DNA from: Paenibacillus sp. FSL R5-0912
GTDB lineage: Bacteria; Bacillota; Bacilli; Paenibacillales; Paenibacillaceae
Direction of reading: 5' to 3'
Assembly: GCF_000758605.1 (NCBI RefSeq)
Contig: NZ_CP009282.1
Coordinates: forward strand, 6,014,001 to 6,078,000
Length of the DNA stretch: 64,000 bases
Position numbers and translations under genes: made by a program. The notes under the pieces are model-generated. The model was not told the origin of the DNA. It ran no database searches and saw only the letters and a program-made list of their open reading frames with translations. Each line of letters starts with the position of its first letter. Positions within the stretch are counted from its first letter, which is position 1. This document shows, piece by piece, positions 53,539 through 63,219 of this stretch.

Positions 53539-55349
53539 GTTGATTCCTCCAAACAGGGTAATTGAATTTCCATGCGGGTTCCTTGACCCGGAACCGTCTC
53601 AAAAGCAACTCCATATCTTTCGCCGTATTTCATCCTGATGCGGTGATGAACGTTGATTAAGCCAACGCCTCCATCAATAGTGGTGTCCGATACAGGACTT
53701 ATCTCCAGTCTACTTCGCAGTCTTGTTTCTTCCGCGAGACTCATTCCTTTTCCGTTATCTTCAATGCTGATTCTTATTTCATCCTCCGACGACATCTCTA
53801 CACGGACTGAAATCTTCCCTTTCATGCCACCTTGGAAACCATGAAGGATAGCATTTTCAATCAGGGGTTGTAAAATTAACTTAGGCATCTTCGTCTTCGC
53901 TAAGTCCTTTTCACAATAGACTTCATAAAGGAATTGATCGGGATAGCGGAATTTCTGGATTCTCATATAAGTATCCGAATGTTGAAGTTCCTGTTCTACT
54001 GTAACAGTCTCCTGTATATTATTGATTGCATATCTCAGTATTCCACCAATCAAAGTTACCATTGTACTGATATCGGCGTTGCGGCCGGTTACTGCCAAAG
54101 CTTTGACGGATTGCAGCGTATTATATAAGAAATGAGGATTGATCTGACTCTGCAGAGCCTGCAGCTCCATCACCTTACCTTGAATCTGATAGGCGTAGAC
54201 ATCCCGGGTCAAGCTCTGAATGTTCTCGATCATCGAATCCATGCGCTGTGTTACTTTATGCATCTCATCCGAACTGTCATCCAACAATTGCACATCCAGA
54301 TCCCCTCTCTCGATACGCTGCATCTTTCTCATAAGACTGACGAAAGGACGCGTGATCTGGGCAGAAAGGAAATATGAGGAAAAGGCTATGAGCAGAATTG
54401 AAGCAGCAATTGCCCCTATAATGTAGGTTCCAAGGTTCTGCATATGACTCTGTACTTCCCGCATGGGTATAAAAGCTGCTATCTTCCAACCGGTCACTTT
54501 GGACGTTGTATATACCACTTTATAGGATTCTGAATCATTGTTAAGAATAAAGTCGCCGGATGGCAGTAAGGTCTTCTCTTTAAGTAAATGCGGAATAGTT
54601 TCAATTCGGTAATCCGTATGTGGTTGATAAATAGGAGCACCGTTCTCATCTAATATGATAAGAAATCCTGATTTCTCCAACCGGGTTTCTTTAGCTACGG
54701 CTTCGATCTCGCTGACGTTCAAATTACATAGCAGTGTGGCACGCGTATTAGGCGTGGAACGATTAAAGTCGTATATCGGCGCCGCAGCAGAAATGATCTG
54801 CCCGGAATCGGCTTCGCTGTAATAATTCTGATCATGGATACCCAGAAATTTGACTTTAAAAAAAGGGTAAGGGACATCGCCCATCCAAGACTTCCCATAG
54901 AATCGGTATTCTTTACTTACGACCGGTCCAGTCTGATCGTAAACGATTCCGTTCATATCTATGATAATTAAATCTTTAATCTTTGCATTGAATTTCTGCA
55001 TATTCGTAAGATATGCTTCCACCTGTCGCTGATATAGGAGCAGTTTGCCGTAATCCGTGCGATTTTCCTGTAGCATGGCATCTGCCAGCAGGGAATTGCT
55101 GGCGGTCATCTGCAGCAGTGTGACGATTTGCGAAAAAAACGAATCGATATTTCCCTTCTTTTCCTCGACAATTTTCTCCGAATAATGGTCGATCTCGCTC
55201 ATGAGTGTGTTGGAAATATAGCGGTAACCGGCGAAGCCTACTAAAAGAATGACAATTGCAAAAATAAGACTAAAATAAACCATGATGCGGTTACGAATAG
55301 TCTTTAGCCGGTATCGATTCGTGATTAGGTGTAACACTGCAAACCTCAT
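53535..55349 (-). CDS. YesM-type sensor histidine kinase
   Basis: The 604-residue kinase has two transmembrane helices (about residues 22-43 and 313-333) around an extracellular Cache sensor domain, a HAMP domain (PFVSLMRKMQRIERGDLDVQL), the His-kinase-type phosphoacceptor QINPHFLYNTLQSVKAL (near 395), and an ATP-binding domain (LILQPLIENAILHGF, IEDNGKGM, GVGLINVHHRI). It passes phosphate to the adjacent YesN regulator. It belongs to the LytS/YesM class that commonly governs sugar uptake in Paenibacillus. Confidence 0.95.
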   Translation of the reverse strand: MRFAVLHLITNRYRLKTIRNRIMVYFSLIFAIVILLVGFAGYRYISNTLMSEIDHYSEKIVEEKKGNIDSFFSQIVTLLQMTASNSLLADAMLQENRTDYGKLLLYQRQVEAYLTNMQKFNAKIKDLIIIDMNGIVYDQTGPVVSKEYRFYGKSWMGDVPYPFFKVKFLGIHDQNYYSEADSGQIISAAAPIYDFNRSTPNTRATLLCNLNVSEIEAVAKETRLEKSGFLIILDENGAPIYQPHTDYRIETIPHLLKEKTLLPSGDFILNNDSESYKVVYTTSKVTGWKIAAFIPMREVQSHMQNLGTYIIGAIAASILLIAFSSYFLSAQITRPFVSLMRKMQRIERGDLDVQLLDDSSDEMHKVTQRMDSMIENIQSLTRDVYAYQIQGKVMELQALQSQINPHFLYNTLQSVKALAVTGRNADISTMVTLIGGILRYAINNIQETVTVEQELQHSDTYMRIQKFRYPDQFLYEVYCEKDLAKTKMPKLILQPLIENAILHGFQGGMKGKISVRVEMSSEDEIRISIEDNGKGMSLAEETRLRSRLEISPVSDTTIDGGVGLINVHHRIRMKYGERYGVAFETVPGQGTRMEIQLPCLEEST

Positions 55350-55562
55350 TTCAGGCAGATTATTTTGAAAAAGAATGTCTATTTAAAACTATTATAAGGT
55401 ATTGTGTCATATCCGTATCCTTCGATATTCCGATATTCTAATCCGATATTCTTGTCGTGTGTAAAATCTTTAATGATGTAATCGGCACATTTTTTTACTA
55501 ATTATACGTTAATGAAAGATTTAATGATGGCGCAAAGTAACATGTGCACCAAGATTTGGAGT

Positions 55563-55829
55563 CTAGCCAGTCAATAAAAAAATTTCATCCCTGTTCGCAT
55601 AATCCTTTAGAGCCCGTCCAGTAATCTCTTCGCTGGTTCCACTGGCATAGATATTCGCTGTATCCAAAAAGTTTATTCCGAGCTCAAGAGCTCTTTTAAT
55701 GAGAGCTCGGCTGCGCTCTTCATCGAGCACCCATTGATGTCCTCCCGGCAGCACCTCTCCAAAGCTCATACAACCCAAGCAAATCCGCGAGACATCCATT
55801 CCTATATTTCCGAATTTAAAATATTCCAC
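55563..55829 (-). pseudogene. Aldo/keto reductase gene fragment, N-terminal part only
   Basis: The 88 residues start MEYFKFGNIGMDVSRICLGC and include MSFGEVLPGG, GINFLDTANIYASGTSEE and ALKDYANRDEIFLLTG before a stop, matching residues 1-85 of an aldo/keto reductase (TIM-barrel). A complete enzyme is about 320 residues, so the catalytic Lys and His and all cofactor sites are missing. A stop within the strand after RDEI and the absence of the rest mark it as a remnant. Confidence 0.85.
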
Positions 55830-55890
55830 AGAGCAACCTCCATTTCTATATATGTAAATCCCTTGTCATTGAAAACAACGATGAATAAAT

Positions 55891-56016
55891 CTACAAATCC
55901 TTGAACCATTCATCATTGACCGCTTCAAACCAATCTGTCGTACCGGCGACATGGCCATCAGCCTCTTTCTTTGCTATCTCCTGCTCCGTATTGCCAATTC
56001 CCGGTTCAATGGAACA
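55891..56016 (-). pseudogene. C-terminal remnant of an unidentified gene
   Basis: A 41-codon frame without a start codon, bounded by TAA at 56017-56019, ends in a stop at 55891. It contains GNTEQEIAKKEADGHVAG and DWFEAVNDEWF and has protein-like composition. No family was recognised. With the aldo/keto reductase fragment it marks a decaying stretch. The 330 bp from 56020 to 56343 hold no gene I can support. Confidence 0.4.
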
Positions 56017-56343
56017 TTAGCCGATTGTCCCAAAATGATTAATCTCCTTTCCAGACAAAATATATAGCACTTTCAATCTAGTTGTTAACAATATGTCCCC
56101 CTTCTATTTTTCTTCATTATATGGACTGGATCATTCATTTAACTGATACAAGTTTCCTTTCTGCTAAGATAATCTTGCCAAATAAGATATATGTAAAACC
56201 AGCGCTTCATTGGATGGTTGGTTTCCTAATCCGCTTCTCTTCTATGATGATTTTTCTAATTAATTGAAGGCAAGCGGGACGTTCTTAAAGATATAGAGTT
56301 GTACCCTTCAAAACAATCTTGCTTTAGCACATTCTCTACAAAA

Positions 56344-56379
56344 CTAGACCCCTGACAGTATCTACTGTCAGGGGTCTAG
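56344..56379. terminator. Perfect 17-bp-stem palindrome, terminator of the GH38 gene
   Basis: CTAGACCCCTGACAGTA is followed by TC and its exact complement. On the minus strand TTTTGTAG follows. It lies about 65 bp beyond the stop of the mannosidase gene and probably ends the mannoside operon. Confidence 0.75.
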
Positions 56380-56446
56380 TCTTAAAATGCAACTTATGAA
56401 ATTGAACTCTTCGCTGAGGCAATTCAACTGCGGAGGCCGGATTTCA

Positions 56447-59206
56447 TCAGGAATCCGTTCCCAAGTCCCCCCGCCGAACACCAACCGTAACGATCTCGCA
56501 GGAACCCACAGTCAACGTTATCCCGTCATCCTGAGCAGTATGAGAAAATCCCTTCCCTCTGCGTTCCAGCACATCACTTTCATAGAAGCTTCCTTCAATC
56601 CGCAGCTGTACATGAGCAGCTTCCGGCCGCATGTTAAACCACCGGAGCATCAGCTCTCCCGTTTCCTCTCCGATCTTCGCCGAGGAGAAAGCAATACCTT
56701 CCCCTTCCCAGGCAAGCAGCCGGTAGTCGGGTGCCAGCAGCCCTTTGTGCAGGCCAGTCTGGATCGCTGTCCATGGCACCTGGAACTGGTATGCCACGGG
56801 ATAAGCTTCCACTGCCCCCTTGCCTGCATGCGGCAGAAGAAGTATTTCCGCTGTATGCACGCCCAGACACTGGGCTTCAGGCGTAGGGAACACTCCCCAG
56901 TCTCCCAGCTCTGATACCGAGCGTAGCAGCGTGACTGCGACCGTATTGCGGCCATCCCGCAGCACCTCGTATTCATGCAGTCCGAGATTCGCAACCGTCA
57001 GCCCCTGCACGCCGTCACTTACATCCACGAATGCCTGCTGATGCTGCGTGTTGCTCGGATTTACCCACTCCACAGCCGGTTCATTGTCCCTTACGGCCAC
57101 CTCGAAGATCGAGTCCGCGCGGTGAACCGCCGTTTCCAGATCTGCCGGGAATAGGGCACGGATGCGGTGATCCGTCGCCTGATTGTCCAGCTCAACCCGA
57201 AGACGGATGCCGGCGGCGCTTCGTTCCAGGCTGACCGTAGTCGTAATCGTAAGCGGGACGGTTTCTGCCCTCCGCTGTGATTTGCGCTCCACATAATAGA
57301 CAGCTTCGCGCTTCTCCTCTTCGAACCGATCCTCTGCACCAGCCGGAATATTTAAGCGATGAATGATCTGAAGTGCAGCGCGGTAAGGCCTATTTTCAGC
57401 AATCGTGATCTCGGCAGGGATGCCTTGTGTCGTGATCGCTTGTTCACCAACTGGCTGTTTGTACATATATTCGTTCCCGATATCGCCAGTGTCTTCATAT
57501 ACGCCCAGATCCCGGTATATATGGCCGTTTGCCAAATCCGTCACCGTAAATGAACCGTCGTCCGCAACCTCCAGGCGCAGCCTCCCGTTATCAAGCACAC
57601 GGTCCGATCTGAGCAGAGAATGCCCCTCTTCCGGTACCCTTCCACCGGCATGCACCCAGCCATAAGTTCGTAGGCCAAGCGCCGGCACATCCACCGCTTC
57701 GAAGGTGAGACGAACCCGGCGGCACCAATAGGGCTGGCGGAACTTATCGTCCGGAAGATCATACCCAAACTGCAGACCCAAATCCTCCATCCGGCAGGAA
57801 AGGATTTGCTCCTCACTGTCTACCAGCACCCGTCCAGAAATATCGACCTCCTTCATCCGTTTGGCCATCTCTGAAACGGCCAGGCCTTCGCGGAAGTAAA
57901 TTCTCGCAGCATCCAGTTCAATAGCAACCGTCCCGCTGCGTTTCCAGCCCGTTGTGTTGAAGACCACAAACGGCAGGGCATCATTGCCATACCGGCTCAG
58001 TCCGCTCGTATTGACCTTGCCAGCTATGGCAGCTTGGCTTCCGCCGATAACCGCCTCCGCGACATCCCGGCTCTTATCAAACCGGGTAATCATTTCGCGG
58101 TGGACCTCATCTACGCTGCAGCCGCAAATGCTATCGTGGGGATGATTCTGCATCAGCGTCTTCCAGGCATATGTTAACAAATGATGGGGATAGGCTTCGC
58201 CAATGGTATGTGCGATCGCCGCCAAGGGTTCGGCTACGCCGCTGAGCAGAGACTGGCCATGCTGATTCAGTTGCTTAAGATAAATCCGCGAGGAAGCGGT
58301 ATTGACAAGTGTTGACCACCCGTCCGTCCGCTGACTGCGAAGCTCTCCCTTCACCACAGACAGCCCCTCCGGACTGGCATTTCTTAGCGAGTTCAGGTAT
58401 TCCTCAAAGCTGGAATGAATGAATTCCACCTCCGGATGCAGCTTTCGGGCCAGAATTAGCGCCGCAGATAAATCCGTCTGTACCGGCTGGTGATCACAGC
58501 CGTTCATGAACAGCAACTGCGTTGTCGAAGCATATTTTCCGGCATCGGCCAGCTTCTGCTTCCAGTAGATTCCGGCTTCTTCTTCATTCACCGGAATTTC
58601 CATGCCATTGCTGTACCAGTTCGCAAACAGAATGCCCAGCACCTGCGATCCGTCCGGCCCTTCCCAGATCAGCTCCGAGAAAGAGGATTCGTATCCGGCA
58701 TCGGAGACGGTATTGTTGAATCCTGTGGGCTTCACGCCCCGCCCGAACACGGCATTGTCAATGCCAGCCTGGCGCAGGATCTGCGGCGCTTGCCCGATAT
58801 TGCCGAAGGTGTCCGGGAAATAGCCGACCTTCGCAATCCTTCCGTACTGCGCCGCATCCCGGTGCCCGATCTGCAGATTACGCAGATTGGCTTCCCCGCT
58901 GGTCAGGAAGGCATCCTGAAGGATATACCAGGGACCAATGGCGATACGCCCTTCCTGGATGAACCGTTTCAACAGCTCCTGCTTCTCCGGACGCACCTGA
59001 AGATAATCCTCGAGAATAATAGTCTGACCGTCCAGATGGAAGCTGCGATAGTCCGGGTCCTGCTCAAGCGCATCCAGCAAGGTATCCATAAGTCCAATCA
59101 ACAGCACATGGTGTTTCTCATAGGGCAAATACCATTCCCGGTCCCAGTGGGTATGCGGGATGATATGTGCCGTTTGACGGACGGCATTCGTTTTGCCTTT
59201 TGTCAT
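56447..59206 (-). CDS. GH38 alpha-mannosidase (MngB-like)
   Basis: The 919-residue enzyme has the GH38 metal motif HIIPHTHWDREWYLPYE (about residue 16), the nucleophile region VGYFPDTFGNIGQAPQIL and the catalytic block HDSICGCSVDEVHREM. The C-terminal half is beta-sandwich (QRRAETVPLTITTTVSL, DRVLDNGRLRLEV). It cleaves terminal alpha-mannosyl residues; the MngB subgroup acts on mannosyl-glycerate but this one may act on other mannosides. The ATG follows AAGGGAG. No signal peptide: cytoplasmic. It is the last gene of the mannoside set. Confidence 0.95.
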   Translation of the reverse strand: MTKGKTNAVRQTAHIIPHTHWDREWYLPYEKHHVLLIGLMDTLLDALEQDPDYRSFHLDGQTIILEDYLQVRPEKQELLKRFIQEGRIAIGPWYILQDAFLTSGEANLRNLQIGHRDAAQYGRIAKVGYFPDTFGNIGQAPQILRQAGIDNAVFGRGVKPTGFNNTVSDAGYESSFSELIWEGPDGSQVLGILFANWYSNGMEIPVNEEEAGIYWKQKLADAGKYASTTQLLFMNGCDHQPVQTDLSAALILARKLHPEVEFIHSSFEEYLNSLRNASPEGLSVVKGELRSQRTDGWSTLVNTASSRIYLKQLNQHGQSLLSGVAEPLAAIAHTIGEAYPHHLLTYAWKTLMQNHPHDSICGCSVDEVHREMITRFDKSRDVAEAVIGGSQAAIAGKVNTSGLSRYGNDALPFVVFNTTGWKRSGTVAIELDAARIYFREGLAVSEMAKRMKEVDISGRVLVDSEEQILSCRMEDLGLQFGYDLPDDKFRQPYWCRRVRLTFEAVDVPALGLRTYGWVHAGGRVPEEGHSLLRSDRVLDNGRLRLEVADDGSFTVTDLANGHIYRDLGVYEDTGDIGNEYMYKQPVGEQAITTQGIPAEITIAENRPYRAALQIIHRLNIPAGAEDRFEEEKREAVYYVERKSQRRAETVPLTITTTVSLERSAAGIRLRVELDNQATDHRIRALFPADLETAVHRADSIFEVAVRDNEPAVEWVNPSNTQHQQAFVDVSDGVQGLTVANLGLHEYEVLRDGRNTVAVTLLRSVSELGDWGVFPTPEAQCLGVHTAEILLLPHAGKGAVEAYPVAYQFQVPWTAIQTGLHKGLLAPDYRLLAWEGEGIAFSSAKIGEETGELMLRWFNMRPEAAHVQLRIEGSFYESDVLERRGKGFSHTAQDDGITLTVGSCEIVTVGVRRGDLGTDS

Positions 59207-59223
59207 GAAGCGTTTCTCCCTTT

Positions 59224-60210
59224 CTAATTGTCTATTCTGCCATGGCCTTCAAAAGGATTATCGATGGTAATCCGGCCTGCTTCCGCATCGCCGATTCCAC
59301 TGTACAGATCCGCTTTACCATCCGGCCGCAGAATGATTCCTGCCGAGAACGCACAATCCGCCAGATGGGGTCTTTTGGCTGGCCCGTCGGGGTAGCAAGC
59401 CCTTGTGCCGATAATCTTCAGCTCCGATGCTTCGTGCGTTGTTGGATCCAGAACAAATGACATGTTCATATACGACTGTTGAGGAGTCCCCATTCTATCG
59501 ATCGCATGATATGCGATATGGCCTATAACTCCAATTTTCCCGCTCTCCAGAAAATAGGCCTGATTGCATCCCCCCCACTCATCCTTACCGAATAAGTTAG
59601 GAATAACAGCCGCATTCTCCAGTACTTCGGCAGAAAGCTCATCAAGTCCGCCTATCACCGTGAACCCAATCACCGATTCACTGCCATACTGTCGGCGGAT
59701 GTCCTCATTCCGGGGCCGCGAGAATACACCTATCTGAGAATTAGGCATTTGCACAAGCCGGATGTCTTTCATAAGCTCCGGTCCTGTTGTGAAATAATAC
59801 AAATCATGCAAAGCGGAACCTTTATAGAAATAACCATAATAGGTTTCGGGCTCGTTCTGCTTGTAACGAACATGCGTCCCGCCCATAATCAAGTTTGCAT
59901 CAACAAAACTGACAAATGGATCTTCCAGTGGATAAATCATTGAATCCGGCACAAGCGTCCATTCGTCCTGTCCGGTCTCCTGAAAGAGCCGTACCCATGA
60001 CCTGGCCCACTCCTCTCGTCTTTCGATACGTCCGAAGATATACTTGCATCCCCCCCACTCAAAAGGAATAGACACATTATAGACATCAAAGCCTTCCACG
60101 TTGTTGAATTTCAGCTTTACACTTTCATAGATTTTATGCTCTTGTTCAAAATATTTCCTCATACCGGCAGCATTCATCGCAGACAACCTTTCAAACTCAG
60201 GTGTGATCAA
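59224..60210 (-). CDS. DUF1861-family protein
   Basis: The 328-residue protein contains NVEGFDVYNVSIPFEWGGCKYIFGRIERR, YPLEDPFVSFVDANLIMGGTHVR, the segment QMPNSQIGVFSRPRN and DEWGGCNQAYFLESGKIGVIGHIAY, which match the DUF1861 group. The repeated short beta blades suggest a five-bladed propeller like that of GH130 mannoside phosphorylases, but no function is shown. The TTG at 60210 overlaps the previous stop; an ATG at 60177 is an alternative (GAAAGG site). It sits between two GH38 genes, which points to mannosides. Confidence 0.85.
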   Translation of the reverse strand: MITPEFERLSAMNAAGMRKYFEQEHKIYESVKLKFNNVEGFDVYNVSIPFEWGGCKYIFGRIERREEWARSWVRLFQETGQDEWTLVPDSMIYPLEDPFVSFVDANLIMGGTHVRYKQNEPETYYGYFYKGSALHDLYYFTTGPELMKDIRLVQMPNSQIGVFSRPRNEDIRRQYGSESVIGFTVIGGLDELSAEVLENAAVIPNLFGKDEWGGCNQAYFLESGKIGVIGHIAYHAIDRMGTPQQSYMNMSFVLDPTTHEASELKIIGTRACYPDGPAKRPHLADCAFSAGIILRPDGKADLYSGIGDAEAGRITIDNPFEGHGRIDN

Positions 60211-63209
60211 TCTCTTATCCTCACACGCAGACTTTTGATCTCAAAGGGGGTGAATTCAAGTTCAACCTCGGAGCAATGCTCCCGCAGCAGCTCTGCCGGC
60301 CGTTCCATCAGATCGCATTCCTCAATGGACAGACAATCGAGACCGAAGGATACCGCAGTGCGTGCCCTCGTCCCATCCGTTTCGTACAGGCGGAAGATAA
60401 GATGCTCGCTGTCCTCAGCCTTTTTTACGGATTCCAGCATAACGGAAGGATGACCCATCCGGATGAGCTGAACAGGATCACGGCGCGTTTCCGTTGCGAT
60501 GTTGCCTTCTGCCAGTACAAGCGGGACATTCAGCTCGTATCCTTTGCGGTGGACGGCGGCGGTCACAGAATCTCCGGCATGCGGATACAAGGCATACGTA
60601 AACCGGTGGCTGGCGCGGTCAGCGTCCGGATCAGGATAGCTTGGACTTCTCAGCAAATTCAAATCCAATACATGCCCTTGAACACTATGGCCATACTTGC
60701 AGTCATTCAGCAGCGCGACCCCATAATCCGGCTGGGACAAGTCAATATAGTGATGGGCCGCAACTTCATCCTTGGCGAACTCAATCAGTGTATTGCGCGT
60801 TGTGGACCGCTTGATCTGTCCGAACTGGATATCAGAGGTGAACTGGTCGCTGGAAATGTTTACCGGAAAGGAGACCCGCAGCATTTTACCTGATTCATTC
60901 CATTCAGCTTCCGTCTGAAACTCTATCCTGTCCGAATCTGCAGCCAGTACAATTCTCTGGACAAGGAAAGACTCCCCGTATTGATAGTGTTGTTCCATAA
61001 TGGCCTGCGGGCCATCAATACGGAAGATGCTGTTCATCAGCTTCATGGTTCCGGCAACCGTTTCGCGGTAGTCATGCGGGAAATCCCAAGCGTCCCCGGT
61101 ATCTTCATAGACCGTGAACACATTGGCTACTGCTTTCGGGTAGATGACTTCTCTTTGTTGGCTGTGGTCATATATGGAGATCACATGGCCTTCTTCATTA
61201 AAACGGACCGTAAGCCGTGAATTTGCAAGCATTCCTTCAGACGCTCTTATTCCTTCGGCCTCCTTATATTGGACTGCATCCTCAAGCTTTAGATAGCTCA
61301 TGCCGGGAACTACTGCCCACTGCCATTTTTCTCCGCAGCGAATCCATTCCTTCCGCTCCCACGGAAGCGAATTGAAGATGGCCGTTTCCCCGGTCCATCC
61401 CGCCAGACCGGCGAGCTCCGCGTATCTCTTGCTGATCATCGCATGCACTTCGTCATACAACTTGGCATATCGTTCCAGCGATTCGTCATAGACTCTGGTT
61501 ATGGAGGACCCTGGCAAGATGTCATGGAATTGATACAGCAGGACTTCTTTCCAGATTTCCTCAAGTTTTGCCGCCGGGTATGAAGAGCCGCCCAATGCGT
61601 GAAGCAGGGATGAGCCAAATTCAAGCTCGCGGAGCGCCTTTTCCAGCTTGCGGTTATACCATTTATTACGCGCCTGGGTGGTCAGCGTCCCCTGGTGCTT
61701 CTCCAGATATAGTTCCCCCTTGAAGGTATCAAAGCGGGCACCTTCCTGGGCCAGACGCTGAAAGAAAGCCAGAGACGGTTCCTGGACCACCGGAGGAAGG
61801 CCGGACAGATTCTTCTCACGTGCCAGCCGCTCCAGATGCTCTTCGCCAGGTCCGCCGCCCCCGTCACCAATACCGAACAGCATCAGCGCATGTCCGGATA
61901 CATTCCGGTCCAGATAATCACTCTCAATCTTAACCAGCGACCGCGGTGCAGCAGGACTATTGTAAGTATCTTCTGGCGGCAGATGCGTCAGCACCCGTGT
62001 TCCATCAATACCTTCCCAGTAGAAGCTGTGATGAGGATGGTCGTTGTATTCACTCCAGGACAATTTCTGGGTCATCATATATTCGACACCGGATTTGGCA
62101 AGAATCTGCGGCAGGCTTCCCGTATAGCCGAATACATCGGGCAGCCACAGCACTTTCATTTCCTGGCTGAATTCCTGTTCGAAAAACCGCTTGCCATACA
62201 ATATTTGCCGGACCAGCGCCTCGCCACCGGAAATATTCGTATCCGGCTCCACCCACATCGCGCCCTGCGGTTCCCAGCGGCCTTCCTTAATTCGTTCTTT
62301 AATCTGTTCATACAGCTCCGGATAACCTTCCTTCATCCATTGGTAAAGCTGGGGCTGGCTGGCTCCAAAGATATATTCCGGGTACTTCTCCATGTTGCGG
62401 AGAACCGTCGAGAACGTTCGTGCCCCTTTGCGGATCGTTTCCCGGATCGGCCACAGCCAAGCCAGGTCAATATGCGCATGTCCAATCGCACTAACTGTAA
62501 GACTGGGGTCACCTCCCTGCTTGGCAAGCTCACGTCCGACGATCCCGGCAGCCTGTTCCACCCGCTTGGCATTGATTACAGACAAGCAATTGGAGGCATC
62601 ATACAGGGATTGGGCTATCTTCGCTTTACGGGAGCTTGTATCCGGGAGCTTCTCTGCCAGCTCAAGAAGCACTTCAAAATCATAATACAAGCTGCGGATA
62701 TCCTCATGGCATACGGCTATAACCGCCTCCTTCAGCGTTCCGCTCCGGTAATGCCCAAACAGATCATTACAGCCCGCGTCCCCCCATAGCTCGATCTTTT
62801 CACCGCCTGCCGCTGAGGGCACCAGATCCACAACCCGCTTGCCGGGCAGACCAAGTGCAAGTTCAAACTCGGAATTAATGTTAGTCAGCCCTTGACGCGG
62901 CGTTCCCGACTCATCCACCAGGCACAGTTCTCCGTTCACATCGATAAGCAGGACAATCTTGGCCCCGGCAGCCTCAGCCGGAATGACGCCCGCGAAGCGG
63001 AACCATGCGCAATCCCACAGTTCACCCCAGCGGTCCCCCGGATGGAGCCTGACATGATTCCCTACTGTTTTTTGGCTGTATGTCACAGGCTCTTTCGTCA
63101 CCCATGCTTCAACCTCCAGCAGTCCAACCGTATGATAAATTGCCTCATTAAGCTTTTCCTTCGTCTTCATTATTTTCATAAGCCTGACTTTGTCTGCTTC
63201 GTATGGCAT
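60207..63209 (-). CDS. GH38 alpha-mannosidase (Ams1/ManB-like)
   Basis: The 1000-residue enzyme has an N-terminal beta domain, then SAIGHAHIDLAWLWPIRET (metal-binding H-x-H-x-D, near residue 245), LWLPDVFGYTGSLPQIL (nucleophilic Asp), YQFHDILPGSSITRVYDE and the C-terminal sandwich with KLMNSIFRIDGPQ and ALLNDCKYGHSVQG. This is the class II, Ams1-type branch that attacks alpha-1,2/1,3/1,6-mannose. The ATG follows AGGAGTGAGA, 10 bp beyond the GH125 stop. The next gene overlaps its stop by 4 bp. Confidence 0.95.
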   Translation of the reverse strand: MPYEADKVRLMKIMKTKEKLNEAIYHTVGLLEVEAWVTKEPVTYSQKTVGNHVRLHPGDRWGELWDCAWFRFAGVIPAEAAGAKIVLLIDVNGELCLVDESGTPRQGLTNINSEFELALGLPGKRVVDLVPSAAGGEKIELWGDAGCNDLFGHYRSGTLKEAVIAVCHEDIRSLYYDFEVLLELAEKLPDTSSRKAKIAQSLYDASNCLSVINAKRVEQAAGIVGRELAKQGGDPSLTVSAIGHAHIDLAWLWPIRETIRKGARTFSTVLRNMEKYPEYIFGASQPQLYQWMKEGYPELYEQIKERIKEGRWEPQGAMWVEPDTNISGGEALVRQILYGKRFFEQEFSQEMKVLWLPDVFGYTGSLPQILAKSGVEYMMTQKLSWSEYNDHPHHSFYWEGIDGTRVLTHLPPEDTYNSPAAPRSLVKIESDYLDRNVSGHALMLFGIGDGGGGPGEEHLERLAREKNLSGLPPVVQEPSLAFFQRLAQEGARFDTFKGELYLEKHQGTLTTQARNKWYNRKLEKALRELEFGSSLLHALGGSSYPAAKLEEIWKEVLLYQFHDILPGSSITRVYDESLERYAKLYDEVHAMISKRYAELAGLAGWTGETAIFNSLPWERKEWIRCGEKWQWAVVPGMSYLKLEDAVQYKEAEGIRASEGMLANSRLTVRFNEEGHVISIYDHSQQREVIYPKAVANVFTVYEDTGDAWDFPHDYRETVAGTMKLMNSIFRIDGPQAIMEQHYQYGESFLVQRIVLAADSDRIEFQTEAEWNESGKMLRVSFPVNISSDQFTSDIQFGQIKRSTTRNTLIEFAKDEVAAHHYIDLSQPDYGVALLNDCKYGHSVQGHVLDLNLLRSPSYPDPDADRASHRFTYALYPHAGDSVTAAVHRKGYELNVPLVLAEGNIATETRRDPVQLIRMGHPSVMLESVKKAEDSEHLIFRLYETDGTRARTAVSFGLDCLSIEECDLMERPAELLREHCSEVELEFTPFEIKSLRVRIRD

Positions 63210-63219
63210 TCTCTCACTC

